NCBI RefSeq assembly: GCF_008085905.1
Contig: NZ_VSFF01000001.1
Span: 1-64,000 of the forward strand
Source of the DNA: Actinomadura syzygii
Lineage (GTDB): Bacteria > Actinomycetota > Actinomycetes > Streptosporangiales > Streptosporangiaceae
Length of the DNA: 64,000 nucleotides
Direction of reading: 5' to 3'
The notes beneath the pieces were generated by a model. That model worked only from the letters and a program-made list of their open reading frames with translations. It did no database searches and had not been told where the DNA came from. Of the stretch, positions 29,267 through 38,041 are shown in pieces. Made by a program: the position numbers and the translations under genes. Each line of letters opens with the position of its first letter. Within the stretch, counting starts at the first letter, position 1.

Positions 29267-29737
29267 TTACCAGCGGTAGTGGGCGAATGCCTTGTTGGAC
29301 TCCGCCATCTTGTGGGTGTCCTCGCGCTTCTTCACCGACGCGCCGAGGCCGTTGCTCGCGTCGAGCAGCTCGTTCATCAGCCGCTCGGTCATGGTCTTCT
29401 CGCGGCGCTGCCGGGCGTACACCACCAGCCAGCGCAGGGCGAGCGTGGTGCTGCGGGCCGGCCGCACCTCCACGGGGACCTGGTAGGTCGCGCCGCCGAC
29501 GCGGCGGCTGCGGACCTCCAGGGTGGGCTTGACGTTGTCGAGCGCGCGCTTCAGCGTGACGACCGGGTCGTTGCCGGTCTTCTCGCGAGCGCCCTCCAGG
29601 GCTTCGTAGACGATGGTCTGCGCGATGGAGCGCTTGCCGTCCAGGAGAATCTTGTTGATGAGCGCGGTGACCAGCGGCGAGTTGTACACCGGGTCAGCGA
29701 TCAGCTGGCGCTTGCCAGCGGGGCCCTTGCGCGGCAT
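29267..29737 (-). CDS. rpsG: 30S ribosomal protein S7
   Basis: Protein of 156 residues starting [20 protein letters not shown] and ending [13 protein letters not shown]. It organises the 30S head. Its ATG overlaps the rpsL stop (TGATG), so the two are coupled; the longer open frame upstream is not used. Confidence 0.98.
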   Translation of the reverse strand: MPRKGPAGKRQLIADPVYNSPLVTALINKILLDGKRSIAQTIVYEALEGAREKTGNDPVVTLKRALDNVKPTLEVRSRRVGGATYQVPVEVRPARSTTLALRWLVVYARQRREKTMTERLMNELLDASNGLGASVKKREDTHKMAESNKAFAHYRW

Positions 29738-30111
29738 CAGCTCTTCTCCTTCTTCGCGCCGTAGTGGCTGCGGCCTTGCTTGCGGTTCCGGACGCCCTGG
29801 GTGTCCAGCGTGCCGCGAATGATCTTGTACCGAACGCCCGGGAGGTCCTTCACACGGCCGCCGCGAACGAGCACGATCGAGTGCTCCTGCAGGTTGTGGC
29901 CGACGCCGGGGATGTAGGCCGTGACCTCGATCCCGCTCGACAGGCGGACACGGGCGACCTTGCGAAGCGCCGAGTTCGGCTTCTTGGGCGTCGTCGTGTA
30001 GACGCGCGTGCAGACACCCCGGCGCTGGGGGCTGCCCTTGAGCGCGGGCGTCTTGTTCTTGGTCACCTTGTCCTGGCGGCCCTTGCGGACCAGCTGCTGG
30101 ATCGTGGGCAC
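29737..30111 (-). CDS. rpsL: 30S ribosomal protein S12
   Basis: Protein of 124 residues. [13 protein letters not shown] carries Lys43 and [11 protein letters not shown] carries Lys88. Both are the ordinary residues at the classical streptomycin-resistance positions, so no resistance substitution is visible there. First gene of the str operon rpsL-rpsG-fusA-tuf. Confidence 0.98.
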   Translation of the reverse strand: MPTIQQLVRKGRQDKVTKNKTPALKGSPQRRGVCTRVYTTTPKKPNSALRKVARVRLSSGIEVTAYIPGVGHNLQEHSIVLVRGGRVKDLPGVRYKIIRGTLDTQGVRNRKQGRSHYGAKKEKS

Positions 30112-30726
30112 CGCGTCTCCGTCTTCCTCGTACCGAGCCGGTAAGTCTTATTGCTGCAATCACCACCTCAGGCGAGGCTGTGACCTGCCGGTTTCCCGAC
30201 CTCTCCGACCCCCGCGGTCGGGCGTGTCGCCACCCCACGGAAATACACCCGCGAGATTCCGACACAGACCGCCCGGCCCATAGCAGGGCCGAATCAAGCC
30301 GGGGAGTCGAGCCCCTTTCACCCCGCGCGGCCGGCGGCCCGAGAAACTCGCGGCCACCGTGCCCGCCGAAGGCGGAACGGACTCATCCGATGCGGCGCTG
30401 GAGCCGGACCTGACGGCCTCGCCGACGCGCACGCACAGCGGCCCGCACAGAGCGGGCACAAGTGAGAAGGTTACCGAGCCCTGGGCCAAAGTGCAAAATC
30501 CAGAGCGCACTACCGCGCGGGGGCCTTCCGGCGCAAGCCCGCGGTTCCGGTGGGTCGGTCGAGGGGTCGCGGGAGACCCTTGCTCCCTTGACGGTGAACG
30601 GCCTGGTGCCGACGGATGTTCCCGAGGGAACGACCCGTCGGCATTGTGTCCCAGGTCCCCGCGTTTGGGGAAGAGATGGAGCAGGTTTTACGCCGTCCCG
30701 GCCGTGGTGTGCGTCACCGCACCCTC
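30112..30726. other. Leader and intergenic region upstream of rpsL
   Basis: About 615 bases between rpsL and the stop of the Gln-rich protein gene, both on the minus strand. It holds a candidate str operon promoter near 30468-30496, leaving an untranslated leader of about 350 bases. I see no credible gene in it. Confidence 0.6.
30468..30496 (-). promoter_or_regulatory. Candidate str operon promoter
   Basis: On the minus strand TTGCAC (30496-30491) and TAACCT (30473-30468) are separated by 17 bases, close to the actinobacterial housekeeping consensus. It is the best pair I found upstream of rpsL, but it lies about 355 bases from the start codon. Confidence 0.5.
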
Positions 30727-32400
30727 TTACCGGAGGAAGGCGATGTAGACCACCACGATGACGACGATGAGGGCGATGACGCCGCCGACGACGAGCATGA
30801 GCGTGTTCTTGCCGCCCTTGCCCTCGTCGGCGCCGGACCCGGGCCCGTAGGTCTGCGGCTGGCCGTACTGGGCCTGCTGACCATATTGACCCTGACCGGG
30901 CTGTTGGCCGTACTGCTGCTGCTGGCCGTAGCCCTGCTGGGGCGGCGCCTGCTGCTGGGGCGTCTGCTGCTGCCCGTACCCCTGCTGGCCGTAGGGCTGC
31001 TGCTGGCCGTAACCCTGCTGACCGTAGCCCTGCTGCTGTTGCTCGCCGCCCTGCCCGTAGCCCTGCTGCTGCTGTTCGGCTTGGCCGTAGCCCTGCTGGT
31101 CCTGCTGGCCGTAGCCCTGCTGCTGCTCGGCCTGGCCGTAGCCCTGCTGTTCGGCCTGGCCGTAGCCCTGCTGGCCGCCGAACTGCTGGCCGCCCTGCTG
31201 CTGTTGGGGCTGGCCCCACTGCTGCTGGCCGATGTCGAGCCGGGTGTGCTCGGCCAGGCCCTGCGGCTCGGCCGCCGGACGGACGTGGGCGGACGGGTCG
31301 AACGCCTCGGTCGGACGCGCGTCCTCGACACCGCCCTCGGCGTGCGGACGGTACGGGTCGTCGGGCGCCTGCGCTCCCGCGCCCGCGCCGTAGCCGGGCT
31401 CGGGCGGGGGCACCATCATCGTCCGCTCGGTGTCGACCTGCCCACCGCCGCCTTGCTGGCCACCGCCGGGCTGGGACGACTCCGGCGACCACGGCTCCGG
31501 CGTGGACGGCGGCGTCGGCGTCTGCCACGGCTCGCCCTGGCCGGGTCCGGCGGCCGGGGGGTCCTGCCTGCGCTCGGGCCCGGTCGCGACCGGGATGTCG
31601 GTGCCGGGCGACCAGTGCAGGGTCGCCTGGTCGTCCACCACGGGACGCTGCGGCTCGCCCTCCGGCGCGCCGGTGGACGGACCGGGGACGATCATCGTCC
31701 GCTCGGTCGCCGCCTCCGGCGGCTCGGGCGGCGCCTGCTCGGCGGTCGCCGCGGGCTCGGGCGGCGGGAACGCGCCGCCCTGGCCGCCGAACTGGGGCTG
31801 CCCGTACTGCGGCGGGTGCTGCTCCTGCGGCGCGCCGTGCATGGGCTGCTGCGGGTACGCCGGAGGCTGCTGCCCGTAGGGCGCCTGCTCCTGCTGCCCG
31901 TACGGAGACTGCTCGGGCTGCTGCCCGTAAGGGGACTGCTCGGGCTGGCCGTACGGCGACTGCTCGGGCTGCTGGCCGTACTGCGGCTGGCCCCACTGCT
32001 GCTGCTCGCCCGGCTGGCCCCACTGCTGCTGCTCCTGCGGGGGCGGGAAGCCGCCCGGTCCGGGAGGCGCGCCGTAGGGCAGTTGCCCGGCGGGCGGCTG
32101 CCCGTACGGGGCCTGGTCTTGGCCGCCGAACTGGGGCGGGGGCGGCGGCTGCTGCTCGCCGAACTGCTGCAGCGGCTGCTCGACCATCGTCGGGGGCGGC
32201 GGGGGCGGCGCGGGGCGCTCGTCCTCCCGCGGCGGCTCCGGCGGGGGCGTCGCGCCGCCCAGCTGGGGCGCGCCGAACACCACGGTGCGGTCGCCCAGCG
32301 GGCGCGCGGGCGGCTCCTGCGGCGGCTCCGGCGTCCTGGACTGACCCTCGTCCTCCGGCACCGGCCGCTGCGGTCCCTGCGTGCCGTCGTTCTCGGTCAT
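30727..32400 (-). CDS. Gln/Tyr/Gly-rich low-complexity protein with a C-terminal membrane anchor
   Basis: Protein of 557 residues, family not recognised. The N-terminus is Pro/Glu-rich. Two Gln/Tyr/Gly/Pro blocks (about 100-205 and 390-522) consist of PYGQ and QGYGQ units. The middle is acidic and Pro-rich. Short R-T motifs recur (GDRTVVFG near 39, TERTMIVP near 235, TERTMMVP near 327, EHTRLDIG near 386). The end is a Lys/Gly linker and a single helix [20 protein letters not shown], so the bulk should face the cytoplasm as a tail-anchored protein. No enzymatic domain is seen. It is transcribed towards rpsL. Confidence 0.85.
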   Translation of the reverse strand: MTENDGTQGPQRPVPEDEGQSRTPEPPQEPPARPLGDRTVVFGAPQLGGATPPPEPPREDERPAPPPPPPTMVEQPLQQFGEQQPPPPPQFGGQDQAPYGQPPAGQLPYGAPPGPGGFPPPQEQQQWGQPGEQQQWGQPQYGQQPEQSPYGQPEQSPYGQQPEQSPYGQQEQAPYGQQPPAYPQQPMHGAPQEQHPPQYGQPQFGGQGGAFPPPEPAATAEQAPPEPPEAATERTMIVPGPSTGAPEGEPQRPVVDDQATLHWSPGTDIPVATGPERRQDPPAAGPGQGEPWQTPTPPSTPEPWSPESSQPGGGQQGGGGQVDTERTMMVPPPEPGYGAGAGAQAPDDPYRPHAEGGVEDARPTEAFDPSAHVRPAAEPQGLAEHTRLDIGQQQWGQPQQQQGGQQFGGQQGYGQAEQQGYGQAEQQQGYGQQDQQGYGQAEQQQQGYGQGGEQQQQGYGQQGYGQQQPYGQQGYGQQQTPQQQAPPQQGYGQQQQYGQQPGQGQYGQQAQYGQPQTYGPGSGADEGKGGKNTLMLVVGGVIALIVVIVVVYIAFLR

Positions 32401-32592
32401 CGTCGGGCTCCTTCAGCGCCGTCGTCCCGGGGTTCCTCGGATCCCGGACGTCCGGAAGCGCGCGGCGCGTAACGCGGCCTCCGGACCTCTGCTCTCGTCC
32501 CCCACGTGGCGATCTTGCCGGGCGTGGGCGTTCTCGGCACCAGCCTGCCCCGATCGCCCGTGCTATCGCAAATCACCACTCTGATAGACGCG

Positions 32593-32628
32593 GGACGCCC
32601 CCGGGTCGTTCCGGCCTCGGGGGCGTCC
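32593..32628 (-). terminator. Terminator-like hairpin after the aldo/keto reductase gene
   Basis: GGACGCCCCCG (32593-32603) and CGGGGGCGTCC (32618-32628) form a perfect 11-bp stem about 40 bases beyond the stop of the reductase gene. Confidence 0.65.
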
Positions 32629-32669
32629 GTGCTGGTCGTCGGCTCAGGAACGGTCCCTGGAGCGGGCGC

Positions 32670-33656
32670 TCAGGAGTGGCCGCGCACCGGGTGCGGACGG
32701 TACGGCGCCTCCAGCCGCGCGACCTCCTTCTCGTCCAGTTCCAGGGCCTCGGCGGCTACCGCGTCGTCCACGTGGGTGAGCTTCGTCGCGCCGACGATCG
32801 GGGCGGTCACGCCGGGACGGCCGAGCAGCCACGCGAGCGCGACCTGCGCGGGCGGAACGTCCCGCTCGGACGCGACCTCGCGGACGGCGTCGACGACGTC
32901 GAAGTCGTCATCGGTATAGAGAGTCTCCCCGTAGGCGTCGCTCTGGGACCGGATGGTCTTGCGCTCCCCGCCCCGCTCCCTGTTCCCGGCCAGCATTCCC
33001 CGAGCGAGCGGACTCCACGGAATGAGCCCCACTCCTTGGTCGATGCAGAGCGGAACCATCTCGCGTTCCTCCTCCCTGTAGATGAGGTTGTAATGACCCT
33101 GCATCGTGGCGAACTTCGTCCAGCCGTGGGAGTCGGCGGCGTGCTGCGCCTTGGCGAACTGCCACGCATACATGCTGGACGCCCCGATGTACCGCGCCTT
33201 GCCCGACTTCACGACATCGTGCAGGGCCTCCATGGTCTCTTCGATGGGCGTCCCGTAGTCCCAGCGGTGGATCTGGTAGAGGTCGACGTGGTCGGTGCCA
33301 AGGCGCCGCAGCGAGTCGTCGATGCTCGCCAGGATGTGCTTGCGCGAAAGGCCCCGGTCGTTCGGACCCTCCCCCATGGGGAGGCAGACCTTCGTCGCCA
33401 GGACATAGTCGTCACGCCGGGGGAAGAATTTCGGGAGCAGACGCCCGGTGATCTCCTCACTGGCGCCGTTCGAGTAGACGTCGGCGGTGTCGAAGAAGGT
33501 GACGCCCCCTTCGACGGCCCGCCGGACGAGCGGCTCCGCCCCGTCCTCGTCGAGCGTCCACGCCCGCACGGCCGGGTCGCCGTAGCTCATCATCCCCAGG
33601 CAGACGCGCGAGACCCTAGTCCCCGTCGTGCCGAGACGTACCTGTTCCATGTCCAA
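32670..33656 (-). CDS. Aldo/keto reductase
   Basis: NADPH-dependent oxidoreductase of the AKR superfamily, 328 residues. The tetrad is visible as Asp56 and Tyr61 (FDTADVYSNGASEE), Lys89 (ATKVCLPMG) and His130 (DLYQIHRWD). The cofactor-binding C-terminal part has IPWSPLARGML. Closest in style to the YajO/voltage-channel-beta-like AKRs; the substrate cannot be told. Six bases after an EamA exporter gene, so probably one operon. Confidence 0.92.
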   Translation of the reverse strand: MDMEQVRLGTTGTRVSRVCLGMMSYGDPAVRAWTLDEDGAEPLVRRAVEGGVTFFDTADVYSNGASEEITGRLLPKFFPRRDDYVLATKVCLPMGEGPNDRGLSRKHILASIDDSLRRLGTDHVDLYQIHRWDYGTPIEETMEALHDVVKSGKARYIGASSMYAWQFAKAQHAADSHGWTKFATMQGHYNLIYREEEREMVPLCIDQGVGLIPWSPLARGMLAGNRERGGERKTIRSQSDAYGETLYTDDDFDVVDAVREVASERDVPPAQVALAWLLGRPGVTAPIVGATKLTHVDDAVAAEALELDEKEVARLEAPYRPHPVRGHS

Positions 33657-33662
33657 CTCCTC

Positions 33663-34484
33663 TCACCGTTCTCCACGGTGCAACGCCACACCGGCGATCA
33701 CCAAACCGACCCCGGCCAGTTCCGCCGTCGTCGGGACCTGCCGCAGGACGACGAGCCCGACCACGGTCGCCGTCGCGGGCAGCAGCGCGACCATCAGCGC
33801 ATAGGTCGCGCGGCTGAGCCGGGCCATGGCCAACTGGTCGCATACATAGGGAATGACCGACGACGAGACACCGACCCCAAGGCCCGCTGCCAACGCGACC
33901 CCGTCCGTTAGCACTGGTACAGCCTGTACTCCGCCTATAGCTAGGACGAACACTGTCGCGGCCACCATCGCTAGGGCCAACCCGTCAATTCCTCCTGCGT
34001 CCGACTGTGCGGCATGGTGCGCTATCACCACGTAGAGCGCGAACAGTCCCGCGTTGGCGAATGCGAAGAGGAAACCGAGCGGCTCCCCCTCCAGGCGTAC
34101 GTCCGTCAGCACGTAGACACCGGCCACCGCTGCCGCCAGGGCGGCGATGTTGCGCCGCGTCCGCATTCCCAGGGCGGCGATGCCGATGACGGGGAGGAAC
34201 TCGATCGCGGCGACCGTCGCCAGGGGCAGACGGGCGATCGCCATATAGAAGGCCGAATTCATGGCGGCGAGGACGGCACCCCAGAGCACGACCGTCCGCC
34301 ACGTACCGCGATGGAGCACGCGCCAGGGGCGACGCCACAGGACGAACACCAGCGCGGCACTCCAGATGCGTATCCCGGCGACGCCCAAGGGTGCGACCCG
34401 GGAGAACAGCAGAACGGCGAACGACGGACCCAGATAGTGGAAGACCGCACTGCCGACGAAGTACGTCCAGGGCGGAAACGACAT
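33663..34484 (-). CDS. EamA/DMT-family (RhtA-like) exporter
   Basis: Membrane protein of 273 residues with about ten hydrophobic segments in two repeats, like drug/metabolite transporters of the EamA family. GIRIWSAALVFVL and NSAFYMAIARLPLATVAAIE resemble RhtA-type threonine/homoserine exporters. It is divergent from an Lrp-type regulator with only 34 bases between starts, suggesting that regulator controls an amino-acid-like exporter. Confidence 0.9.
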   Translation of the reverse strand: MSFPPWTYFVGSAVFHYLGPSFAVLLFSRVAPLGVAGIRIWSAALVFVLWRRPWRVLHRGTWRTVVLWGAVLAAMNSAFYMAIARLPLATVAAIEFLPVIGIAALGMRTRRNIAALAAAVAGVYVLTDVRLEGEPLGFLFAFANAGLFALYVVIAHHAAQSDAGGIDGLALAMVAATVFVLAIGGVQAVPVLTDGVALAAGLGVGVSSSVIPYVCDQLAMARLSRATYALMVALLPATATVVGLVVLRQVPTTAELAGVGLVIAGVALHRGER

Positions 34485-34518
34485 GGCCGTATCGTCGGAC
34501 GCTTCGTAAGTTGGTGGA

Positions 34519-35016
34519 ATGGCGAACAGAAGGGGTCGGCCAGGCCGCGCCTACGAACCGAAGCCTCTCGACGCGATCGACCTAAGGATCCTTACCGAGC
34601 TGCAAAAGGACGGGCGCGCGTCCCTGGCGGAACTGGGACGGCGGGTCGCCCTCTCCGCCCCGGCCGTCGCCGAGCGCGTCCAGCGGCTGGAGGAGACGGG
34701 CGTGATCACCGGCTACCACGCCACCGTCGACCCGGTCGCGCTCGGCTTTCCGATCACGATCCTCGTCCGGGTGAACCCGAGCCCGCGCGAGCTGAGCCGC
34801 ATCCCGAAGATCGCCGACGAGATCCCGCAGATCGTGGAATGCCACCGCATCACCGGCGACGACTGCTTCTTCTTCATCGCGCACCTGCGAAGCGTCGAGG
34901 AACTCGAACCGATCCTCGACCGCTTCACTCCCTACGCACGGACAACGACGTCGATCCTCCAATCGGCCCCCGTCCCAAGACGTCCGCTTCCTGTGGGCGA
35001 CCGCAGCGTGGGATAG
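34519..35016 (+). CDS. Lrp/AsnC-family transcriptional regulator
   Basis: Protein of 165 residues. The winged helix-turn-helix (about 19-66: LDAIDLRILTELQKDGRASL, LGRRVALSAPAVAERVQRLE) is followed by a RAM effector domain (about 78-150). These regulators sense amino acids and often control a divergent exporter. Here the divergent partner is the EamA exporter, with an aldo/keto reductase behind it. Confidence 0.94.
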   Translation: MANRRGRPGRAYEPKPLDAIDLRILTELQKDGRASLAELGRRVALSAPAVAERVQRLEETGVITGYHATVDPVALGFPITILVRVNPSPRELSRIPKIADEIPQIVECHRITGDDCFFFIAHLRSVEELEPILDRFTPYARTTTSILQSAPVPRRPLPVGDRSVG

Positions 35017-35032
35017 GCGACGGCGGACGGAC

Positions 35033-35068
35033 GCGGAAGGGCCCGTCCTCCAGGACGGGCCCTTCCGC
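35033..35068. terminator. Bidirectional terminator between the Lrp gene and the small secreted peptide gene
   Basis: GCGGAAGGGCCCGTCC (35033-35048) and GGACGGGCCCTTCCGC (35053-35068) form a perfect 16-bp stem with a TCCA loop, between convergent genes. Confidence 0.85.
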
Positions 35069-35091
35069 TATGCGTGGTCTTACGCGAAGTC

Positions 35092-35337
35092 TTAGGCGAA
35101 GGTGTGGCATTCCACCACCGCACGCCGTTCGGTCATGCCCTGCTGGACCGCCGAGTTCACGCACGCCTGCTGCTTCTGGTTGAGCTGCGGCTCGCCACAC
35201 TGGGTGACGCTCGAATAGGTGCGGCAGTCCTGGCGCGGCTGCTGCCCGTCCTGGGACGGCGAAGCCGCCATGGCGCTCGTCGTTCCGCCGATCCCGAGGA
35301 CGGCGACGATCAACGCACCGGTCATGACCCTCTTCAT
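35092..35337 (-). CDS. Small secreted protein with four cysteines
   Basis: Protein of 81 residues. A signal peptide MKRVMTGALIVAVLGIGGTT ending SAMA-A should be cleaved near residue 24. The mature part is about 57 residues, Gln-rich, with Cys39, Cys48, Cys59 and Cys77, enough for two disulfides. Family not recognised. It is a monocistronic unit ending at a strong bidirectional terminator. Confidence 0.75.
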   Translation of the reverse strand: MKRVMTGALIVAVLGIGGTTSAMAASPSQDGQQPRQDCRTYSSVTQCGEPQLNQKQQACVNSAVQQGMTERRAVVECHTFA

Positions 35338-35470
35338 CCTGCTTCTCCCCCGTCGCGTTCATCGGTCAACGCACGTGGTCCTCCCCGGCCACGCCACCGC
35401 AAAACACGGCAAAGAGTCAAGAAATCCCATATATCTCCAGGTCAAGCTGGTGGGGTTCGGGGTTTCGGGG

Positions 35471-36490
35471 TCAGCGGGCGAACTCGGCGCGGACGCCCAG
35501 CAGCCGCACCGGCCGCCGTCCGGCGAACGCGTCGAGGACGTCGAGCGCGGCCTCCTCGATGCGTTCCGGGTCGACGGTCGGGGCGTCCAGCGTCCGCCCG
35601 TGGGTTTGGGTGATGAACGGGGCGTACCGGACCTTGACGACGACGCGCGCGATCTGCCTCCCGTCGGCGGTGACGTCCCTGGCGACCCGGCGCGCCAGCC
35701 TGGCGACCTCGCGGCGGACGTCGTCCCAGTCGTCGAGATCCCGCTGGAAGGTGGTCTCCCGTCCACGCGAGCGCGGGACGTAGGGCGCGTCGCTGACCGG
35801 GGAGTCGTCCCGCCCCTGCGCGAGCCGCACCAGCCAGGGCCCGATGGTGGGGCCGATCGCGTCCGCCAACGCAGCCGGATCGGCCGCCGCGAGGTCGCGG
35901 ACCGTCCCGATGCCGAGCCCTTTCAACCGTTTGGCGGTCTTGGCCCCGATCCCCCAGAGCGCGTCCGCCGGACGGTCGCCGAGCACCTCGAACCACGTCT
36001 CTCCCGTGAGCCGGAATATCCCGGCCGGTTTGCCGAAGCCGGTGGCCAGTTTCGCCTGGAGTTTGTTCTGCCCGATGCCGACCGTGCATTCGAGCCCCGT
36101 CGCCGCGCGCACCCGTTCCCGGATCTCCCGCGCCATTTCCTCCGGGTCGCCGTCCACGGCGAGGAAAGCCTCGTCCCAGCCCATCACCTCGACCACCGCG
36201 CCGAGGCTCCGCAACGCGGCCATGACCTGGGACGACACATCCTCATAGAGGTCCCGGTCGACGGGGAGGAAGACGGCCTCCGGACACCGCCTGGCCGCCG
36301 TCCGAAGCGGCAGCCCGGAATGCACGCCGTGGGCACGCGCCTCATAAGAGGCCGTGCTCACCACGCCGCGCTTCGTCGGATCACCATCGCCACCGACGAC
36401 GACCGGCCGCCCGCTCAGTTCCGGACGGCGCAGCACTTCCACAGCGGCGATGAACTGGTCCAGATCAACGTGCAGGACCCACCGAGCCAC
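35471..36490 (-). CDS. dinB: Y-family DNA polymerase IV (DinB-type)
   Basis: Translesion polymerase of 339 residues. The first acidic motif is HVDLDQFIAAVEVL; the second is MGWDEAFLAVD, where the usual Ser-Ile before Asp-Glu is Gly-Trp. IGQNKLQAKLATGFGKPAG and the helix-hairpin-helix region IGAKTAKRLKGLGIGTV follow. The protein ends at RLLGVRAEFAR, directly after the little-finger domain, with no C-terminal clamp-binding motif. Start set at GTG 36490 because homology starts there; the frame is open further upstream to 36679. Confidence 0.92.
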   Translation of the reverse strand: MARWVLHVDLDQFIAAVEVLRRPELSGRPVVVGGDGDPTKRGVVSTASYEARAHGVHSGLPLRTAARRCPEAVFLPVDRDLYEDVSSQVMAALRSLGAVVEVMGWDEAFLAVDGDPEEMAREIRERVRAATGLECTVGIGQNKLQAKLATGFGKPAGIFRLTGETWFEVLGDRPADALWGIGAKTAKRLKGLGIGTVRDLAAADPAALADAIGPTIGPWLVRLAQGRDDSPVSDAPYVPRSRGRETTFQRDLDDWDDVRREVARLARRVARDVTADGRQIARVVVKVRYAPFITQTHGRTLDAPTVDPERIEEAALDVLDAFAGRRPVRLLGVRAEFAR

Positions 36491-36602
36491 CCCACCATTG
36501 TTTCTCCACCAGCACGAACGCCCGCCCGCTGCGCCATCGTTTGCCGCCCGCCGCCCATGACTTTGCAAAGACCGGAGATGGCCCCTTCGCCACGAAGTGC
36601 GA

Positions 36603-37448
36603 TCAACGGAAGACGGCGACGTTGGCGAGGGCCCAGTCGGCATACGTACGGGGCGCTCGGCCCAGGACCTTTTCCACATCTGGGCTGACCCGCTGCTCAG
36701 CCGGAGTGGGCGTGCCCAGAATGGCGAGGGTCGTCTCTGCCACGTCCGCTGGCATGAAGTTCAGCATCACCGCCTGCGCCTGGTCGCGGGTCTGCTCCAC
36801 GAACCTGATCGGCTCGCCCAGCGCGGCTGCGATCGCCTCCGCCTGCTCGCGAGGCGTCACCGGGGCGGGCCCGGTCAACTCGTAGATCTGCCCGGCGTGG
36901 CCGTCCTCCCGCAGCGCCCCGGCCGCCACCCCGGCGATGTCGCCCGGGTCGATGGCGGGGAGCGCGACGTCGGCGAACGGCGCGGCGACGGTCCGCTCGG
37001 TACGCACCGACGCGGCCCAGGCGTAGGTGTTGGAGTTGAAGTTGCCGGGCCGCAGGATCGTCCAGTCCAGGCCCGACGCTCGCACGGCCTCCTCGATGGA
37101 CAGTCCCAGCGCTCCGTGCGAGGCCGACTCCGGGCGGGTCGCCACTCCGAGCGAGGACAGCAGCACCACCCGCTCGATCCCGCCCGCCCTGGCCGCATCG
37201 AGGATCTCGCCGACGTTCAGGGTGTGCGCGCTGGCGCCGCCGTTCTGCAGGAACAGCGCGTCGGCGCCGTCGAACACCGGGCGCAGGCTCTCAACGTCGG
37301 CCAGGTCCGCTTTCCGCGGTTCGACGCCTTCGGAGGCGTCCGCGTCCGTGATGTTCCGGGACGTGGCGGTCACCTTCTCACCCGCGGCCGCCAACGCCCG
37401 TACCAGCGAGCGCCCGACGTTCCCGGTGGCTCCCGTAACAACGATCAT
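36603..37448 (-). CDS. NmrA-like NAD(P)-binding oxidoreductase
   Basis: Atypical short-chain dehydrogenase of 281 residues starting MIVVTGATGNVGRSLVRALA, with a GxxGxxG dinucleotide motif and the family pattern ERVVLLSSLGVATRP and WTILRPGNFNSNTY. It lacks the classical YxxxK dyad, which is normal for the NmrA/QOR2 branch. Divergent from an HxlR regulator across a 118-base region containing a palindrome. Confidence 0.9.
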   Translation of the reverse strand: MIVVTGATGNVGRSLVRALAAAGEKVTATSRNITDADASEGVEPRKADLADVESLRPVFDGADALFLQNGGASAHTLNVGEILDAARAGGIERVVLLSSLGVATRPESASHGALGLSIEEAVRASGLDWTILRPGNFNSNTYAWAASVRTERTVAAPFADVALPAIDPGDIAGVAAGALREDGHAGQIYELTGPAPVTPREQAEAIAAALGEPIRFVEQTRDQAQAVMLNFMPADVAETTLAILGTPTPAEQRVSPDVEKVLGRAPRTYADWALANVAVFR

Positions 37449-37525
37449 GCTCTGTCTCCTGCCGTTCATCCGCTCGCACGAGCGGCCCGTCCGCGACGCA
37501 GGCGACGTTAACATCCTGGGTATAG

Positions 37526-37535
37526 TAGGTACCTA
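37526..37535. promoter_or_regulatory. Palindromic operator candidate for the HxlR regulator
   Basis: TAGGTACCTA is a perfect palindrome in the divergent intergenic region, flanked by TATAG on the left and TATAGG on the right, and overlapping -10-like TATAGT (37521-37526) and, on the other strand, TACTAT. Such AT-rich palindromes are typical targets of HxlR dimers. Confidence 0.55.
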
Positions 37536-37566
37536 TAGGAAAGTGACTACCTCAGAGGAACCTCAC

Positions 37567-37959
37567 ATGGGTGACACCACAGGGAAGGCCGACGCCGCAT
37601 CGGTCGACCCGGAACAGGTCTGCCCGATCGCCCCGGTGGTCGACATCGTGTTCAGCCGGTGGACCACCCCGATCCTCTGGTCCCTCAACCAGTACGGTCG
37701 GCAGCGCTTCGTCGAGTTGCAGCGGCGCATCTCCACGATCACCCCGAAAGTGCTGACCCAGCGTCTTCGACAGCTCGAACGCGACGGCCTGGTCGTGCGG
37801 ATGTACCACCCCGAGGTCCCGCCTCGCGTCGAGTACGAGATCAGCGAACTCGGCCGCAGCCTCGCCCCGCTGTTCGCCCACCTCACCGAATGGGCCGCCA
37901 CCAACCTCGACCGCGTCGACCAGGCCCGCCGCGACTACGACAGCGCTTCGGCCGGGTAG
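37567..37959 (+). CDS. HxlR-family transcriptional regulator
   Basis: Protein of 130 residues. The HxlR winged helix carries CPIAPVVDIVFSRWTTPILW, RQRFVELQRRISTITPKVLT and VEYEISELGRSLAPLF. Cys19 is at the conserved position used for redox or electrophile sensing in relatives. It is divergent from the NmrA-like oxidoreductase gene, a common pairing. The ATG at 37567 follows GAGGAA. Confidence 0.94.
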   Translation: MGDTTGKADAASVDPEQVCPIAPVVDIVFSRWTTPILWSLNQYGRQRFVELQRRISTITPKVLTQRLRQLERDGLVVRMYHPEVPPRVEYEISELGRSLAPLFAHLTEWAATNLDRVDQARRDYDSASAG

Positions 37960-37984
37960 ACCTAGTAAACGTTCGTGGTCACAC

Positions 37985-38021
37985 AGTGAGGTCACCCAGC
38001 CCATGGTCGGATGACCTCACT
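37985..38021. terminator. Bidirectional terminator between the HxlR and lectin genes
   Basis: AGTGAGGTCA (37985-37994) and TGACCTCACT (38012-38021) form a perfect 10-bp stem between convergent genes. Confidence 0.7.
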
Positions 38022-38041
38022 CCAGAGTCTTCAGTGCATTC

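Noticed and set aside
27481..29532. Long plus-strand frame opposite fusA
   Set aside because: Antisense shadow; the minus strand encodes full-length EF-G.
30850..31240. Short-period repeats considered as a CRISPR-like or satellite array
   Set aside because: They are in-frame QGYGQ-type coding repeats with no spacer structure.
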